DNA from: Ceriagrion tenellum
Taxonomy: Eukaryota; Arthropoda; Insecta; Odonata; Coenagrionidae
Assembly (NCBI GenBank): GCA_963169105.1
Contig: OY720639.1
Span: 98,344,559-98,408,558 of the forward strand
Direction of reading: 5' to 3'
DNA length: 64,000 nt
Made by a program: the position numbers and the translations under genes. The notes under the pieces are model-generated. The model made no database searches. It worked only from the letters and a program-made list of their open reading frames with translations, and was not told the DNA's origin. Positions 45,836-58,011 of the stretch are shown in pieces. Position 1 is the stretch's first letter; each line of letters opens with the position of its first letter.

Positions 45836-48800
45836 TATCATATTTCCATTAATTTTCTTTGATGCGACAGGCAATCCCAGGCAAGAAAGAGAGTCAAGTG
45901 CTCCGAGGAAATTACAGAGGTGAAGCTGACATTAACAAAATTAATCTTTGATAAAATGGGATTACTAAAATCTAGAATATGTGCTCCTGAACTGGTGACA
46001 GTTGTTAGCCAAAAAAAACTAGTCAATTTTGTGAACAATATTGTACGCATGACGACACAATATGGTGCAGTTTATTCAGGCTACATAGTTCAGCAGATGT
46101 CCAGGCAGTGCCACCGCACATTGAAATTGCATCGTGTAAACATACGGCTCGATGCATCAAATTCGACTTAATATTTTAATTTTATTCCAAGTTTTCTACG
46201 CTACTTATAATGCTGACCTAAGTGTTACTGTTAATGATATTGCAACCAAATCGTACAATAACGTCACTGCCACGATAAGCAACATTATAACATTTTGGGC
46301 AATGAAATTGGACATTCGACAAAAAATAAAGCCTTTAATCTTAACATTATCCCCTATTACAATCCTGTTCTTGTATCCTATTTCTTCTTTGATTTCAATT
46401 GAACTAAAGCCTGCGCCAAAATGCTACGAATATGACTAAAATTATCAACTAGAAGTTCTTAGAAGACAGTCAGGAGGCTGATCATTGCAGGAACCACTAC
46501 AAACAACTTTACCATTGCTTACTGCTGTCCAATTATGTGCTTTCAAGGCACGTTTCTGTCGCTTAGATACTGCTAGAAGGCTCAGAAAAATATCGTTGAG
46601 TATGAGCATCTATAATATATATATATTGAGGAGAATAACATCCGCTGAATAAGCCAAATTTTTAAAGTTGCCATATTAATATTTCCTCTGGAAACCATAT
46701 ATTTTAAACTCTTGACCTTTACATATAACATTCGACCTTCTTTTCAACCAAAAGGAAATGTAGGCCTCATTTTATTCTAAGACACTTCCGTTGCAATGCG
46801 GTCCCTTCCTCTGCATGGATCTTGCAGGCCCGTGTCTAGAAATGTCGGTAGAATATCTCCAGATCTCTAGAAGGAATAGATAATTATGAAACCAAGTAAA
46901 TCTCGGTAAAAATAAATGTGTTTATTCCTTAAATAGTATTTTTAGAAAACTTTTTCATGTCATACCCGTTATTTTTGGATTATCATGGAACCTATTTTGA
47001 AATAAGATGCTAAATAAACCATGAGAGAAAATTGATTTGACCTGGAAACCCATTCGAATCGGTATTTAGCCTCATCATTTATATTTACTTCTTGTCGATG
47101 ATTGGCCTTTATATCGCTTCTACTGCCGTTGACGTGAATTTTCAGGGCAAATAATAAGATTAAATAATTGGTGTAAATATTACTTATCGGTGAGATAGAC
47201 ACATAATAATTTCGTTCAACACTATTTTATGAGCCAAGAACTGAGGGTCTGATCTTGTAAGTTTTCAGGCCATGTTCTGTAGGAATTCTGCGACAGATAA
47301 AATTATTAGTAATTCTCAGGGGAGGGAAATGGTTTTGGCACGTGATAACTCATTTTTTGTTTTCTGGTGCAAGAAGCTTAAATTAGCACCAAATTTAGAG
47401 CTGTACTCGCTGAATTACATGCTAAAACGAAATAGAGAATGTTTTTAAAATGGAAGGGATTTCATTCGCTTAGTTAATTAATGAGCTTTATTTCGTCCTG
47501 TTTTTAATGAACAAACGAATTTCTCTAAATAAGCAGGTCTATGTTTTAAATTGTGTTGAACTCCATTTTTCTTTTTTACGTGGATATTATTTCAAAATTA
47601 GGGATTTTTTGCTCTGGTGGGTGTGATGCAATTAGGAATTCTCATTTTTCCGAGGGCTATTTATTTAAATGGGCTGGCTTTGAATTTTCTTTTTCACTTG
47701 TTAATTATCAATTACAAGCGAACGTGGGTGGAGTTACAGGGTAATGGAATAGTAATCCATTTTTAATTAGCGGAATATTTCCTGTGCGCCTAGCCTCAAA
47801 ATACGTCCCGGTTTGACAGAAAATGACCCGCGTTTTGATGCGTATGTTCCGGTTTCCTTTGCGGGTGGCAAATTTGTCCCATTTGATGGGGAAATATCTT
47901 ATAGTGGTACCGTTAGGCCTTCTGTCCAATGCGCGGGGAAATTAATCGCGAGGAATGCATGATGAGATATTTACTAGTCGATAGCATTGTATACAATTGT
48001 ATCACGTATACTTGAAGGCCCTGGATTGGCAATTAAGTGATTATTAAATCGACTCTTGATCTGACATCTTGAAAAAATATACTGAAGCTATTTGAAATCT
48101 TGAAATAGTCACTTCTCCCTCTCATTATGAGTGCAATTTATTTTCTCCAAAAATTGTATCCAAGCATAATTTTTGCTCGAACCGTTATAGTTACGCATTT
48201 TGACGCCCAAACGATTTACCAATTATAATTTCTATTGGTGGACAACGGTAAAAGAAAGTTTGAAACCGATGGTCTATTTGGTGTACTCCGAAAATGATTG
48301 CGGAAATCTCCTTTATACGAACGAATTGTTCTTAACCCTAGATTGGTGACGCACGGTTTTATAGATCGACTATATAATCTATATGGTGAAATAGGCGAAA
48401 TTGGAAATTATGCAGTTCAACCTCTTCAGTAGCTTCCCAATTGATACTGCTCCTCCATTATACGACCCAAATAATCACTTCGTGTAAGTACATCGTTATA
48501 TATAGTTATTATCAGTTTTGTAGACCGTGAATCACAACTCCTGTCTTCAAATATTACCTGTTTCGTTTTACCATGCAAAACATAATATGCTAAAAATTTG
48601 TACAAGTGATTAGGGACGTAAAATAAAAACGAATATTTTTTTTATATTTCAATACCTTGTGACAGCTGTTATGAAGAAATAAAATGCCCAAAACTACCAA
48701 TTTTACTGTATAGTCTAGATTGAAATAAAGCTATAGCATTTTCTCTGCTTGATGTGAAATTTTTAAAATATTTTTTCAAATTCGAGAATGATTTTTGCTT

Positions 48801-49540
48801 TTTTAGAGATGATTCGAGAAAAAAGTGATGTCATCTTATTAAAAATTCCATAGTCATAATCGGATCCGGAGACCGACGTCACGACCCATTCCCCAGTAAT
48901 TTGCATCACTACTGTATGGTTAAAATGCAAATAATTCAATCGCCTTTCTTCGTTCGTTGAATGACGGTGGACTACATTTTCGGTTTCTATTTTACTTAAA
49001 GTAAGTACAGTAACATCTGTCTTCAGCGACATCTCTCGGGGCCATAATTTTTTCCGAACAATACAGGTTTCCGCTTAACCCAGGGTCAGACATTTCAAAA
49101 TGTACTCAATACTCAATGTCAACATGTTTTAAACATTGTAGTTGAGCTGATTTCCGGATTACAGGAGGCTTTAGGAGCACCCCTGCCAAATATTCCACAG
49201 ATGAAAATGGTCATACGCTCCCTTTAGTGATTCCATCCTACAGAAAAAAGAATGACCGAAAATGAAAAATAATTTGATGATGATAATAACTGATAATTAG
49301 AAAAAAAATAATTGTATCCTGACCTGAAACTTTCCAGCTTACCATCCGAGGCCTTTAAATTCAAATATCATAAAGAAACTACGACCTCCTTCGCCTTTTC
49401 TTGCACCGTTGGACCTGACAGCGGAATATCCCTCGATATAGTTCGCACATACCATTCACAAACTAACTTTTTTAATTCTTCATATTCACAGAGAGGAGTT
49501 TTTTTCTTTAAATGTAAACTTAGGACAAAAATAATAGACA
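45836..49540. other. Intronic stretch, no gene seen
   Basis: AT-rich. Short open frames at 45920-46439 on plus have no recognisable motif. AGGTTTCCGCTTAACCCAGG near 49063 matches part of the tandem element at 49541, so the decayed pogo-like repeat may begin there. Otherwise nothing seen. Confidence 0.4.
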
Positions 49541-50351
49541 GAAACGATAATAATATTATGGTGTGTTGGTTTGCAAATTATAGCTGTTTAGGATATGATG
49601 TTCTGTTTATGACGTCTCTTAGGATAGGATATTACTTCCTTATGGTGAAAATTGTGCATGGAATTGTTTTGCACTTTCGCTTAACCCAGGTTCGCGTGCC
49701 TGGGAATAGATTCCGTATCCGCGTTTGACAGTTTCCATTTAACACAGGGTACTAATTAATGTAAAACCCTATACGATCGCCGGAACCAAGCTTTATTCCA
49801 GATAAGACAGGTATTCGTTTAAATCTGGTTCCGCTTAAGGTAGTTTCACTGTATTCGGTTTGTGAAATACAGCTAAATATGGTTATCTTTTATTTGGTTG
49901 TACTTTGTATCCTTTGTTGCTTTTACTCAATTTCGTACCCTGTGTTAAATAGAAAGAAACGATAATAATATTATGATGTGTTGGTTTGCAAATTATAGCT
50001 GTTTAGGATATGATGTTCAGTTTATGACGTCTCTTAGGATAGGATATTACTTCCTTATGGTGGAAATTGTGCATGGAATTGTTTTGCACTTCCGCTTAAC
50101 CCAGGTACGTGTGCCTGAGAATAGATTCCGTATCCGCGTTTGACAGTTTCCATTTAACACAGGGTACTAATGCATGTAAAACCCTATAATGATCGCCTGG
50201 ACCAACCTTTTTTCCAGATAAGACAGGTATTTGTTTAAATCTGGTTCCGCTTAAGGCAGGTTTCACTGTATTCGGTATTTTAGATACAGCTAAATATGGT
50301 TATCTTTTATTTGGTTGTACTTTGTATCCTTTGTTGCTTTTACTCAATTTG
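49541..50351 (-). repeat. Tandem dimer (415-bp period) of a pogo/Tigger-like end
   Basis: GAAACGATAATAATATTATG starts both units (49541 and 49956), and TTGCTTTTACTCAATTT ends both. In reverse complement each unit carries CAGTGAAAC (A)CTACCTTAAGCGG-type sequence and CCTGGGTTAAGCG, which resemble pogo/Tigger terminal repeats. The units differ by scattered substitutions. A 138-codon plus frame over unit 1 has no transposase motif. Confidence 0.65.
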
Positions 50352-51537
50352 TGAACTCCAGTATAAGTTCACCGCTGTAAAAGATTTCACTCCTTTCCCC
50401 ACCTTTCAATCATTCCTAAGAATCGCGACAAGAGGTCGTTGGCCTTGATTTCTGCTCGTATCGTCCTCCTTGATTCCTCCTCGAGGCCGAACAGAAGAAA
50501 AAAAATAAGTTGAAGAAAATGTTGGTATATAAAAGGGAAAGTGGTGCGCAATGTGCTTCTTGATTGTTTTTATTTGAATATCTACTCGATCCGCCCTTCC
50601 GTGGGAGAACCTAAAGGCTTTGAGGGAATAGAAAGGTGATGAAGGTCATAGATGTGAAGGATGGAAACCATCGCTAAAGTGCGTGTGGCACGGTTGGATT
50701 TTGGGAAGAAACGGGGAAAAAAACCTTTCTTGGATATTTTTTTTGTTTCTACGTAGAGAATGAATCCTCTTTCTCTACAGGCATACCAGTTTTCCCTTTA
50801 ACCTCAATGGTGGAGGGGGAGGAGACAGTGGAAAAATGGAGGGAATGGATTGTGATAATGACCCGCCCTCCCTCCCTCGGAAGGCTTTCCCTTTCGCTTG
50901 GAAGGTAATTGTTTGGGCGGCCGAGATGAAAGCCTCCCTCGCCCTCCCGACCTCAAAACGCTCGACTCCCTTTGCTTTGTTACCCCTTCTCCCCCATCAC
51001 GCACGTCTCTCTCTCTCTCTTGGCCCACTCAATTTTATATCTTCTCCATGTTTCCTCTTCCACATCCGTACGTTAGATTCCTTCCTGCCGGTCTCTTCAT
51101 CTGTCTCAAACCACAGTCGAAATATTCACCAAATTTACGCCCCCTTTACGCCGGCCCGTTTACAAATCTCTAGTCGAGTGGTGCCCTAACTCTTTAACGT
51201 TAAACTGAGTTCTTCTTTACATGGATCAGAGCTGTAATCGTTTGTTACCGAGTGCGCTTTTTCATTTTTTTCAAGAAAGTAAAAAATACTTAAAACCGCA
51301 TTTATTTCAAGCGCACCTGTTCTTTTTCTAGGTAAATCAATTAATTTCCGTGACAATTCCCCTACAAATATAAATGTTTGGCGTACCAACCGTAAAAATT
51401 CAGTATGTCCAGTTGAGAACTACAAGTTGTCTTTATATTCTTGGTTGTTATCATATCGTATCAAATCAACTGATTGTGGCGTTACGCTGTGGAACGACGA
51501 GAGGAAATATTTAATTATGAAAGCGATGTACAATGCT
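50352..51537. other. No gene seen; GC-richer patch
   Basis: A GC-richer part at 50830-51180 has open frames on both strands and a CT microsatellite (CTCTCTCTCTCTCTTGG near 51006). None is recognised as coding. Confidence 0.35.
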
Positions 51538-51664
51538 ACTAAATTTTATTGCTGTCTACCGGTTTCGACGACTATACCTTAATTTTCAAGACAAACAACT
51601 TTTTTTTATGTCTTTAAAAAGACGTTGAAGCAGTCAAAACCGGTGGACATAAATAAAAATTAGT
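51538..51664. mobile_element. MITE with CCGGTTTCG inverted ends
   Basis: Left: ACTAAATTTTATTGCTGTCT then ACCGGTTTCGAC. Right, in reverse complement: ACTAATTTTTATTTATGTCC then ACCGGTTTTGAC. The middle contains a small AAGACA/TGTCTT pairing. The core matches the hairpin at 2433-2549. Confidence 0.6.
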
Positions 51665-52874
51665 GTAACTGAACATTGTTTTCATTATTAGTTATTCATA
51701 TCGTATAGTTATATTTATTTTCTTTGTCGATCCATGCTTAAGTACTCATTTCATATTTTGATCTCCGTTTTTCCTAACCGTGTTGTTCATCATCCTTACC
51801 CAATCTGAATATATTTTCGGTAATTATGAAGGAATAGCTGTTAAAACATATATTTTAAAACGTATGTAAAGAACAAGAATAATGTACAATGTACGATTAG
51901 TTTGCGGTAAAAAGGTTACCTCTCTGCTTACGTAAGTTAAGCAATCAATTTTAAGTACTGAACAAATATATTCGGTCGTAATTGTTGTGACACTAAAGAA
52001 GTCTACCTATCGGTATTTTACTGAACATTGATCTCCACTCATCGTTCCATTGATCGTCGTCAGGGTGCGCTGAGTGTTCTCGATGTGTTCCGATCTATGC
52101 TAACTTCGGCGCATCTTGAACGGGGAACTCTCTAAGCCCCGACCTCCTATCAAAATATTCTCGAATTTTGCACTGCCCGACCCCTTTGCCGTAGATAGAC
52201 CCATCCACGAAGATTGTTGAAGCGAAACCGCTTAAACAGCCAACTCCCCTTCAGCCCCTTCGCTCAACCCTCTTCCCCTTCCAACTAGAGCCTTCTCCTC
52301 ATCGGGAACAATGCGTCCCAGGGTCGATTCATTGACACTCAAGGAGGTGGGACATTCGCTGTGAGGATTCATTAGTGACGAAGAAGTCGTAGTGATTTAG
52401 AATTGACACATATAATTCAATTTACGTCCTGAGATGAGGGAAACATAATAGTCTTATCGAAAATAGTATCTAGTGCGAGAACAAGTTTCTCTACAACCCA
52501 TTCCCTCGCGTTATCACCATTTTCGATTGCAGTCATGTGAGCAAAAACGTGAATAATACTAAAAAATACTCTATAACATTTTGTAGGGTGCTTTAAATCA
52601 CTAGTTTTAAGTTATGGAGAACGTTCTTAGGACACTAACGGTTATTATTACTTAGTGATAGTGACAAAGAAAAAGAGGGAACAGTTATCCCACCCCTGGC
52701 TTGACTAAAGTGACATCTCTTACTTCTTTATTGGTCGTTCAATCCTGAGTACCACTAGATGGAAAAGTTAACTTGAAATTGGCTTACCAGTTTCAATAGC
52801 GTCCATGATAGCTTGCATTTAAAATGTATCACAAATTGAAGTTCTGTTGAAGGCTTCCGCGGGGCTTTGATGGA
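51665..52874. other. No gene seen; GC-richer patch and LINE tail scrap
   Basis: A GC-richer patch lies at 52040-52350 without a recognisable frame. ATTGGTCGTTCAATCCT at about 52730-52746 is the reverse of the LINE 3' terminus seen at 33205, probably a tail-only remnant. TGTATCACAAATTG occurs at about 52825 and again after the next hairpin at about 53064. Confidence 0.4.
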
Positions 52875-53062
52875 GGTTGATTCCTTCTTTCGGGTTTTCC
52901 GCCGCGTTGGTACATGTTGGGGACGATATTTCGCCGGCTGTCCTGCTGGCTTCCTCAGGTCCATGTGACCAAAGGAACCTGAGAAAGCCAGCAGGACAGC
53001 CGGCGAAATATCGTCCCCAACATGTACCAACGCGGCGGAAAACCCGAAAGAAGGAATCAACC
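52875..53062. repeat. Near-perfect long hairpin, GCTTCCGCGG family
   Basis: Arms of about 84 bp: GGTTGATTCCTTCTTTCGGG through ATATTTCGCCGGCTGTCCTG to GGCTTCCTCAGGT, mirrored as GAGAAAGCCAGCAGGACAGC through GGAATCAACC. The spacer is CCATGTGACCAAAGGA. Very few mismatches. Just outside lies GGCTTCCGCGGGGCTTTGAT (52848), which matches the end of the 10901 hairpin. It lies in the presumed intron between exons A and B. Open frames on both strands mirror each other because of the palindrome. Confidence 0.8.
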
Positions 53063-55085
53063 TGTATCACAAATTGGGTCGGTGCCTACCAATGCTTTAA
53101 GGCGGCACGAATCGTTAAAGTTTCCCTTTCTCCCCGAGCCGACCATAACACATGTGGAATTGGCTGGGCATTCCATCGCAAGGAAACTCTCCTTTTTCAA
53201 GATGTAACAGATGCAATTTCCATCTTGCGTCAGCTGAGGCGTAGTCCGATTGGTACTTTATGATTGTTTCACGTAATTTCGGGTTGAATACTGTTGATTA
53301 CGTGTATTTTTGTTGAATAAATACAAACTCAAGACCGTTTTAAGCGCTTCAATAGTGCACATTAACGTTTTAATGCCTTGAGAATGAAAATACCAGGTGG
53401 TACTGTTTTCAGTATCTTCATGTGTAGAATATGCTTGGTAACTTACACAGGAAAACCGTGTCCGTTTTCTTTAAGTTTTGGATGCAATATAGCGTCTGCA
53501 CCTATACTAGGACGAATATATTTCATGTGACGACGGAATTATGCTTGCGTGCTAGGAAATTGTGTAGTTTTGCTATAGTATTCATCAAAGGAATTTTTCA
53601 TCGCTCATGCTGACACTTGAATGGTTGAAGTTTGCCGTCCTCAACCCGTGAATGATTACGGTTGTTGAACCGTGAACATGGATGAGTGGTTCCATCTTTA
53701 ATGATTTGAATGCTCAAATGTTTGGAACTGCATTCGGTGGTTTGGTAGCAGTCCATTGTCGAGTAGGCCGATGGTTAGCTGTCCAGATGTTGTAAACCTG
53801 TGGAAACAAAATTTTCTTTCCCGAAGAAAAGGAATACATTGTGAGACTGCTTAAGGTGTATTCATTTAACTGTCATTTATTATGTCAGGAACATTTAGTG
53901 ACCATGTATTAGTGGTTCAGGAGCTTGATTTATTTCGCCTTTAGTGTTTAGAGTTTAAAAGTTCTGTAAGGAATTAACGTGGCACTGATACAAAAAATAT
54001 GATCTCTATCAATAAATGTTAGTTTTTAAAGTGTTTTGAAAATATTTATCTGGAAATAAAATTAAGTTTTAACTACCAGGCAGTTTGAGCTATATAAAAA
54101 AATCTATAGAATTAAAAATTTTATAAAAAAATTCTATTCTAAAATCATCACAAGTAAAAGTTTGTGTGAAATTACCTTTGAGGTGAGGCCAAATGATTGT
54201 GCTTAAATATTTAAACGGATTTTTCAAAATATTTGTTTGATTGCTATACCTGTCCCTTTCATTCTGAAATTTAGCGCTTTTTTTACCGAGACTGATTAAG
54301 ATTAAACTGCTATTTGAAGCTTAATTATGAAGAAAATCTTTGTTCACGAGCCTAGTTTTAGTCATTTTAACGCAAAAGAACTTTGAAATAAAAGTTTGAT
54401 GGAGTTTAATTTTTAAATATAATTTATTCGATTTCAATAAGCGTCTATTTTTTCTTATACCCTAGTCTGTGAACTCTTACAATGGCGTTTCCTTTGGAAA
54501 AATTTCAGGTGGTATTAAGATAAAGACTCTTAGGTTTTAATAGCATATCAAATTAAATTATGCAGTTTAATTAGACTAAAATGCGGTGACTTACGAAAAT
54601 ACGAATAAACTAAGAATCGTTTTTAGAGACTTTGGTGCAAATTTTACGGAGGAATATTTAAACTGTACGTACAATACTATAAATTAGTAGTTTAATTGCG
54701 TACAATACTGTATTACGCCTTGAGAAAGTGAATTTGCTTTTATTTTTGGATTTCTAACCAATCAATTTAGCTACAAATAATATGTTAGATACCAATACTG
54801 GAAGTTTATTACATGATAAATATTCAAACTATCCGTGTCAAAAATTTACATTCGAAACTGCAGTCTCGGGCATTTGTATTTGCTGGTCATTCGACCTAAA
54901 GGGAATAGCTTTCTTGATCATGAAAATATTCATACATTTGGCTTAACTGTAGAACGGTTTAGATAGTTTCCTGGGTTACATCAGGAAGAGCTACCGGTTT
55001 TTGCCGCATTTTAATGTATTTCAGCACCAATTAATTTCATTTTAGAACGTTTTTACCACGAAACTTCTGCTAAGTATAAATTATC
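53063..55085. other. Intronic stretch, no gene seen
   Basis: AT-rich; no repeat or coding motif recognised in about 2 kb. Confidence 0.45.
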
Positions 55086-55290
55086 TTGCTTTGTCCAGAT
55101 TTTATACCCGAATCCCTCGACTTTGCGTCGAGTGATTTAACAGATTATGAAACTGAGAGAGAGAATTTCATGCTTTCCTTAAAGCCCACAAAAATCTCCG
55201 GCAATGAAGAAGCCCAGGTTAAAATAGGCCCTGGACAAAAAACTCGGCGCGATATCGAAGGATCCGGGTTCAAGGCCTGGAAAGATTTTT
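55086..55290. mobile_element. Inverted tRNA-like SINE dimer, degraded
   Basis: The left part has CGAATCCCTCGACTTTGCGT and TCGAGTGATTTAACAG (antisense unit); the right part has ACTCGGCGCGATATCGAAGG and GATCCGGGTTCAAGGCCTGG (sense unit with B-box-like GGGTTCAAG). Order and orientation match 15297-15712, but the central stem is shortened. Confidence 0.6.
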
Positions 55291-56044
55291 CCCGTTGAGT
55301 TCGTTTCTGGTGATGCTATCCGAAATGGCAGCGAAAGCATGAAGCAAACATATGAATACCGTAAGGTGGGGTTACATTTCGCCAGTTTTTACTTCATTCA
55401 TACCAAAAACGTTGTGCAACAAGTATTGTTTAAAGTGCATTTGCAGCCTCTATAATATTCTCATCATCAAGTCTTTTCAAAACAAATCGAAAGCTAATGG
55501 TATTTTTGAGGAACATATACATTTAAATTCAATATTTTTTGTGGTGCATTCTTCAAAGGGATATTTTTTACCGGGATTGAGAGGAAGATAGGGAAAAGTA
55601 GATCAAGGGCTGGTGAGGGGGGAAAGTTTATTATGTAAATAGGATTTTTTTTTAAAAGGGGTTGGGAAACGTGTGGAAAAAAATTAGCTCGAGACAAAGG
55701 TTGTTGAACAGACTTATTATTTTCAGTTGTAAACAGCAGGTTTGTGTAAGATTTTTCGGCTAAAATAGCTAAAATGATTATTCTCTAGCGCGCTCAATAT
55801 TTGTAATTCGTCCGATGGAAAAAGTTAAATGGATTTCATTTCAAACGGAGCCAAGTATCCCCTAGAGGAGCAAAGTAACCCCACTTTTCGGTACGTTGCA
55901 GAAACCGGAAGCCCTTCCAGAAGCTTCGCACTGATGGAAAAAAATCCCCGTTCCAAAGTTTCTATTGGTATGGTTTCGTCTGTGGACCCGGCCCCTTTTG
56001 GGAACAGCGCGTCTCCTGGGTGTTCGGGTTGGACTATCTCTTAC
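55291..56044. other. Intronic stretch, no gene seen
   Basis: A T-rich stretch and short frames only; the GC content rises from about 55970 toward exon A. Confidence 0.4.
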
Positions 56045-56276
56045 CTAACTTCCCGGAGGACGTGGGATCCTTGAAGAGCACCGAGGGTGGCATGGGACCG
56101 AGGGGCGTGGACGGCGGGGCGAGCAGCAGCTGGCCCGGGTGCCGTAAAGCGTTGACCCTCCGCGGGGGATTGTCCCCCGGTCCTCCGCCGCCGCCCCCGG
56201 CCACTCTGTCCCGGTTCCTTCTGGGTTGCTCCACGGGCAGAACTCGGCGACGCTTCTTGGGCAGTTTGGAGCGAGC
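56045..56276 (-). CDS. Exon A of unknown nuclear-type protein
   Basis: A 232-nt GC-rich exon candidate. On the minus strand CAATGCATCTTTCCCCAG precedes GCTCGCTCC, and GGGAAGTTAG is followed by GTAAGAG. The chosen frame reads ARSKLPKKRRRVLPVEQPRR, then NRDRVAG with a six-glycine run, PPRRVNALRHPGQLLLAPPS, TPLGPMPPSVLFKDPT and SSGKL, leaving one G that completes exon B. PKKRRRV resembles the SV40-type nuclear localisation signal PKKKRKV. The remainder is basic then Pro/Leu-rich, as in disordered parts of transcription regulators. The other two frames are also open, so frame choice rests on joining to exon B and on composition. Upstream exons were not found. Confidence 0.55.
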
Positions 56277-56306
56277 CTGGGGAAAGATGCATTGGGAATG
56301 AGTAAC

Positions 56307-56776
56307 GGTATATTAAGATTATTTGCAGACGATACAGTTATTTCCCATGAATCAAGCAAAGACACGGACTTAAGCGATATTCCTTGATTTCAAGAAGGCA
56401 TTCGACAAGGTTCCCCACAGAAAACTCGTATATAAATTTCAATCATGCGGAGGTTATTGAAAAACAGTGAATTGAATTAGGGACTTTCTCTGTGATCGAA
56501 AAAAATGTAGTTATTGATGGTTTTAGCTCTGATATGGTCGAAGTCACATCTGGTGTTCCTCAAGGAAGCGTGATCGGCCCTCTTTTATTCATTATTTATA
56601 TTAATAACATAAGTTTTCAAGTTAGCAGTAAATTAAGATTATTTACAGACGATACAGTTATCTACCGTGAAATAAGTGAAGACTCGGACTTGATAGTATG
56701 CAGATGTAGAAGTGGCGCTGCAATTTGCTCTTATGGCTTGACAAATGAGGTCATTAAAAATTTATCCGTGGAGTAA
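56307..56776 (+). mobile_element. Jockey/CR1-type reverse transcriptase fragment, rearranged
   Basis: At 56312-56375 the plus strand reads LRLFADDTVISHESSKDTDL, the palm catalytic motif. It is followed at about 56376-56453 by AIFLDFKKAFDKVPHRKLVY, a motif that normally precedes FADD by about 100 residues. At 56492-56700 it reads NVVIDGFSSDMVEVTSGVPQ, GSVIGPLLFIIYINNI and KLRLFTDDTVIYREISEDSD. The catalytic block therefore occurs twice, once as FADD and once as FTDD. Two truncated copies, or an internal duplication, are joined here. It is a dead pseudogene. Confidence 0.75.
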
Positions 56777-56878
56777 TCAGCATATTATTTACTTTAATTT
56801 TGGTTTTCATTACTTTCGAATTTCATCCCCTGAAGTAGGAATTTTTAAAACCGAATTCATAAAAAAGTTGTAACTTAA

Positions 56879-57874
56879 CACTAGAACGCCCAGGCGGGTC
56901 ATTTTGACCCAAACGCGATTTTAAATTCATTTTTTTATTTCATTTTCAATGAGAGCAGGATTTCCTCTCGTGACTTTTATTCATTTTAGCATGGCTTTAT
57001 GTCCAAAAATTTTCACCTTCCTGGAGTAATCCGTACATTAGTTTTTTTAGAATTTACCTAGAACGCCCATACGGGTCATTTTGACCCAGATATGTATTTG
57101 CACTTTGTATCACCCCCAAAACTTCTATTTTATTAGTGTTTATTAGTTATTCTGCTGCATATGTTGTCCATCCCACTTTGTCCTATATTCCTCATTCGGT
57201 TACCTTCCATGCCTGGATCACCTTTCAAAAATATTCTCATATTCCTTCCTTCCACTTCGTATCTCCACCCTTCTCATTTTTCGTCCGGTCGATTCATGGC
57301 ATATTTAGTAATTAATTCGTTGGCAGTGCACAGTGTACCTTATTACTATTTTAGAGTGCAGAGAATACAATATTGCTCCTTACTGACATATGGACTATTA
57401 TCAGATTATCAGATTTATACATGTGCATCACTGAAATAATAAGAATCCCAAAGTTAGTTACTAGGTAGATTTTCGGGAAAATTCCTGCTTCGACCGAAAA
57501 ATAATATTTTGAACTTAGTTATTGCAACAAAACTTTGAAAAATAATAGATATGTATTAAATAATGTGAAAATTCTTCGTAGTATATTGAGGTATGACACA
57601 ATAAGCAAGAAAAATGAAATAAAATGGAAAAAACGAAAAAATGACAAAATGTCGTAAGTTTATATATCAATAAATCATCGATATTATCAAAGTTATGAAA
57701 GTTATAGAGTGAAATAATCGATGAATGTGAAGAGAAAGAGTGACAGTTTGTAGTAGAAACTGTAGAAATGTAAACTTAATAGCGCAAAGTGAGGATTAAT
57801 TTCATTAATTACAGTGGGTCAAAATGACCCGCTTTGGGCGTTGAATGATGTTGAAAAGTCCGGGCGTCCTAGTG
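56879..57874. mobile_element. Non-autonomous piggyBac-like element
   Basis: TTAA at 56875-56878 and 57875-57878 flank inverted ends CACTAGAACGCCC and, in reverse complement, CACTAGGACGCCC (12 of 13 match). The near-palindrome GGGTCATTTTGACCC occurs subterminally at 56896 and 57076, and as GGGTCAAAATGACCC at 57814. A second CTAGAACGCCCATACGGG accompanies the copy at 57058. Target site and ends are piggyBac-type. The interior has a 92-codon frame (57161-57439) without the piggyBac catalytic aspartates, so it depends on a transposase elsewhere. Confidence 0.8.
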
Positions 57875-58011
57875 TTAATGTTTGTCTTGACGCACATAGT
57901 CAAGTTAGAGACAACTGAAATATCACTCTTCGTTACTGGGAACCCGTGACCCAAAGACTCCAAATTCTTCTAAACTAAATTTGGGTTTTTCGTGCGAGAA
58001 AAGTATCTTCC
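57875..58011. other. No gene seen
   Basis: Short unassigned spacer between the piggyBac-like element and the paired hairpins. Confidence 0.4.

Noticed and set aside
49312..49728. 138-codon plus frame
   Set aside because: Lies over the pogo-like tandem repeat, with no transposase motif and no equivalent frame in the second unit.
52755..53263. Overlapping frames on both strands around the hairpin
   Set aside because: The two strands encode nearly the same peptide because the DNA is a palindrome; not a gene.
56045..56365. Alternative minus frames of 106 and 83 codons over exon A
   Set aside because: They do not give the NLS-like segment and do not join exon B in an open, plausible frame; open because the DNA is GC-rich.
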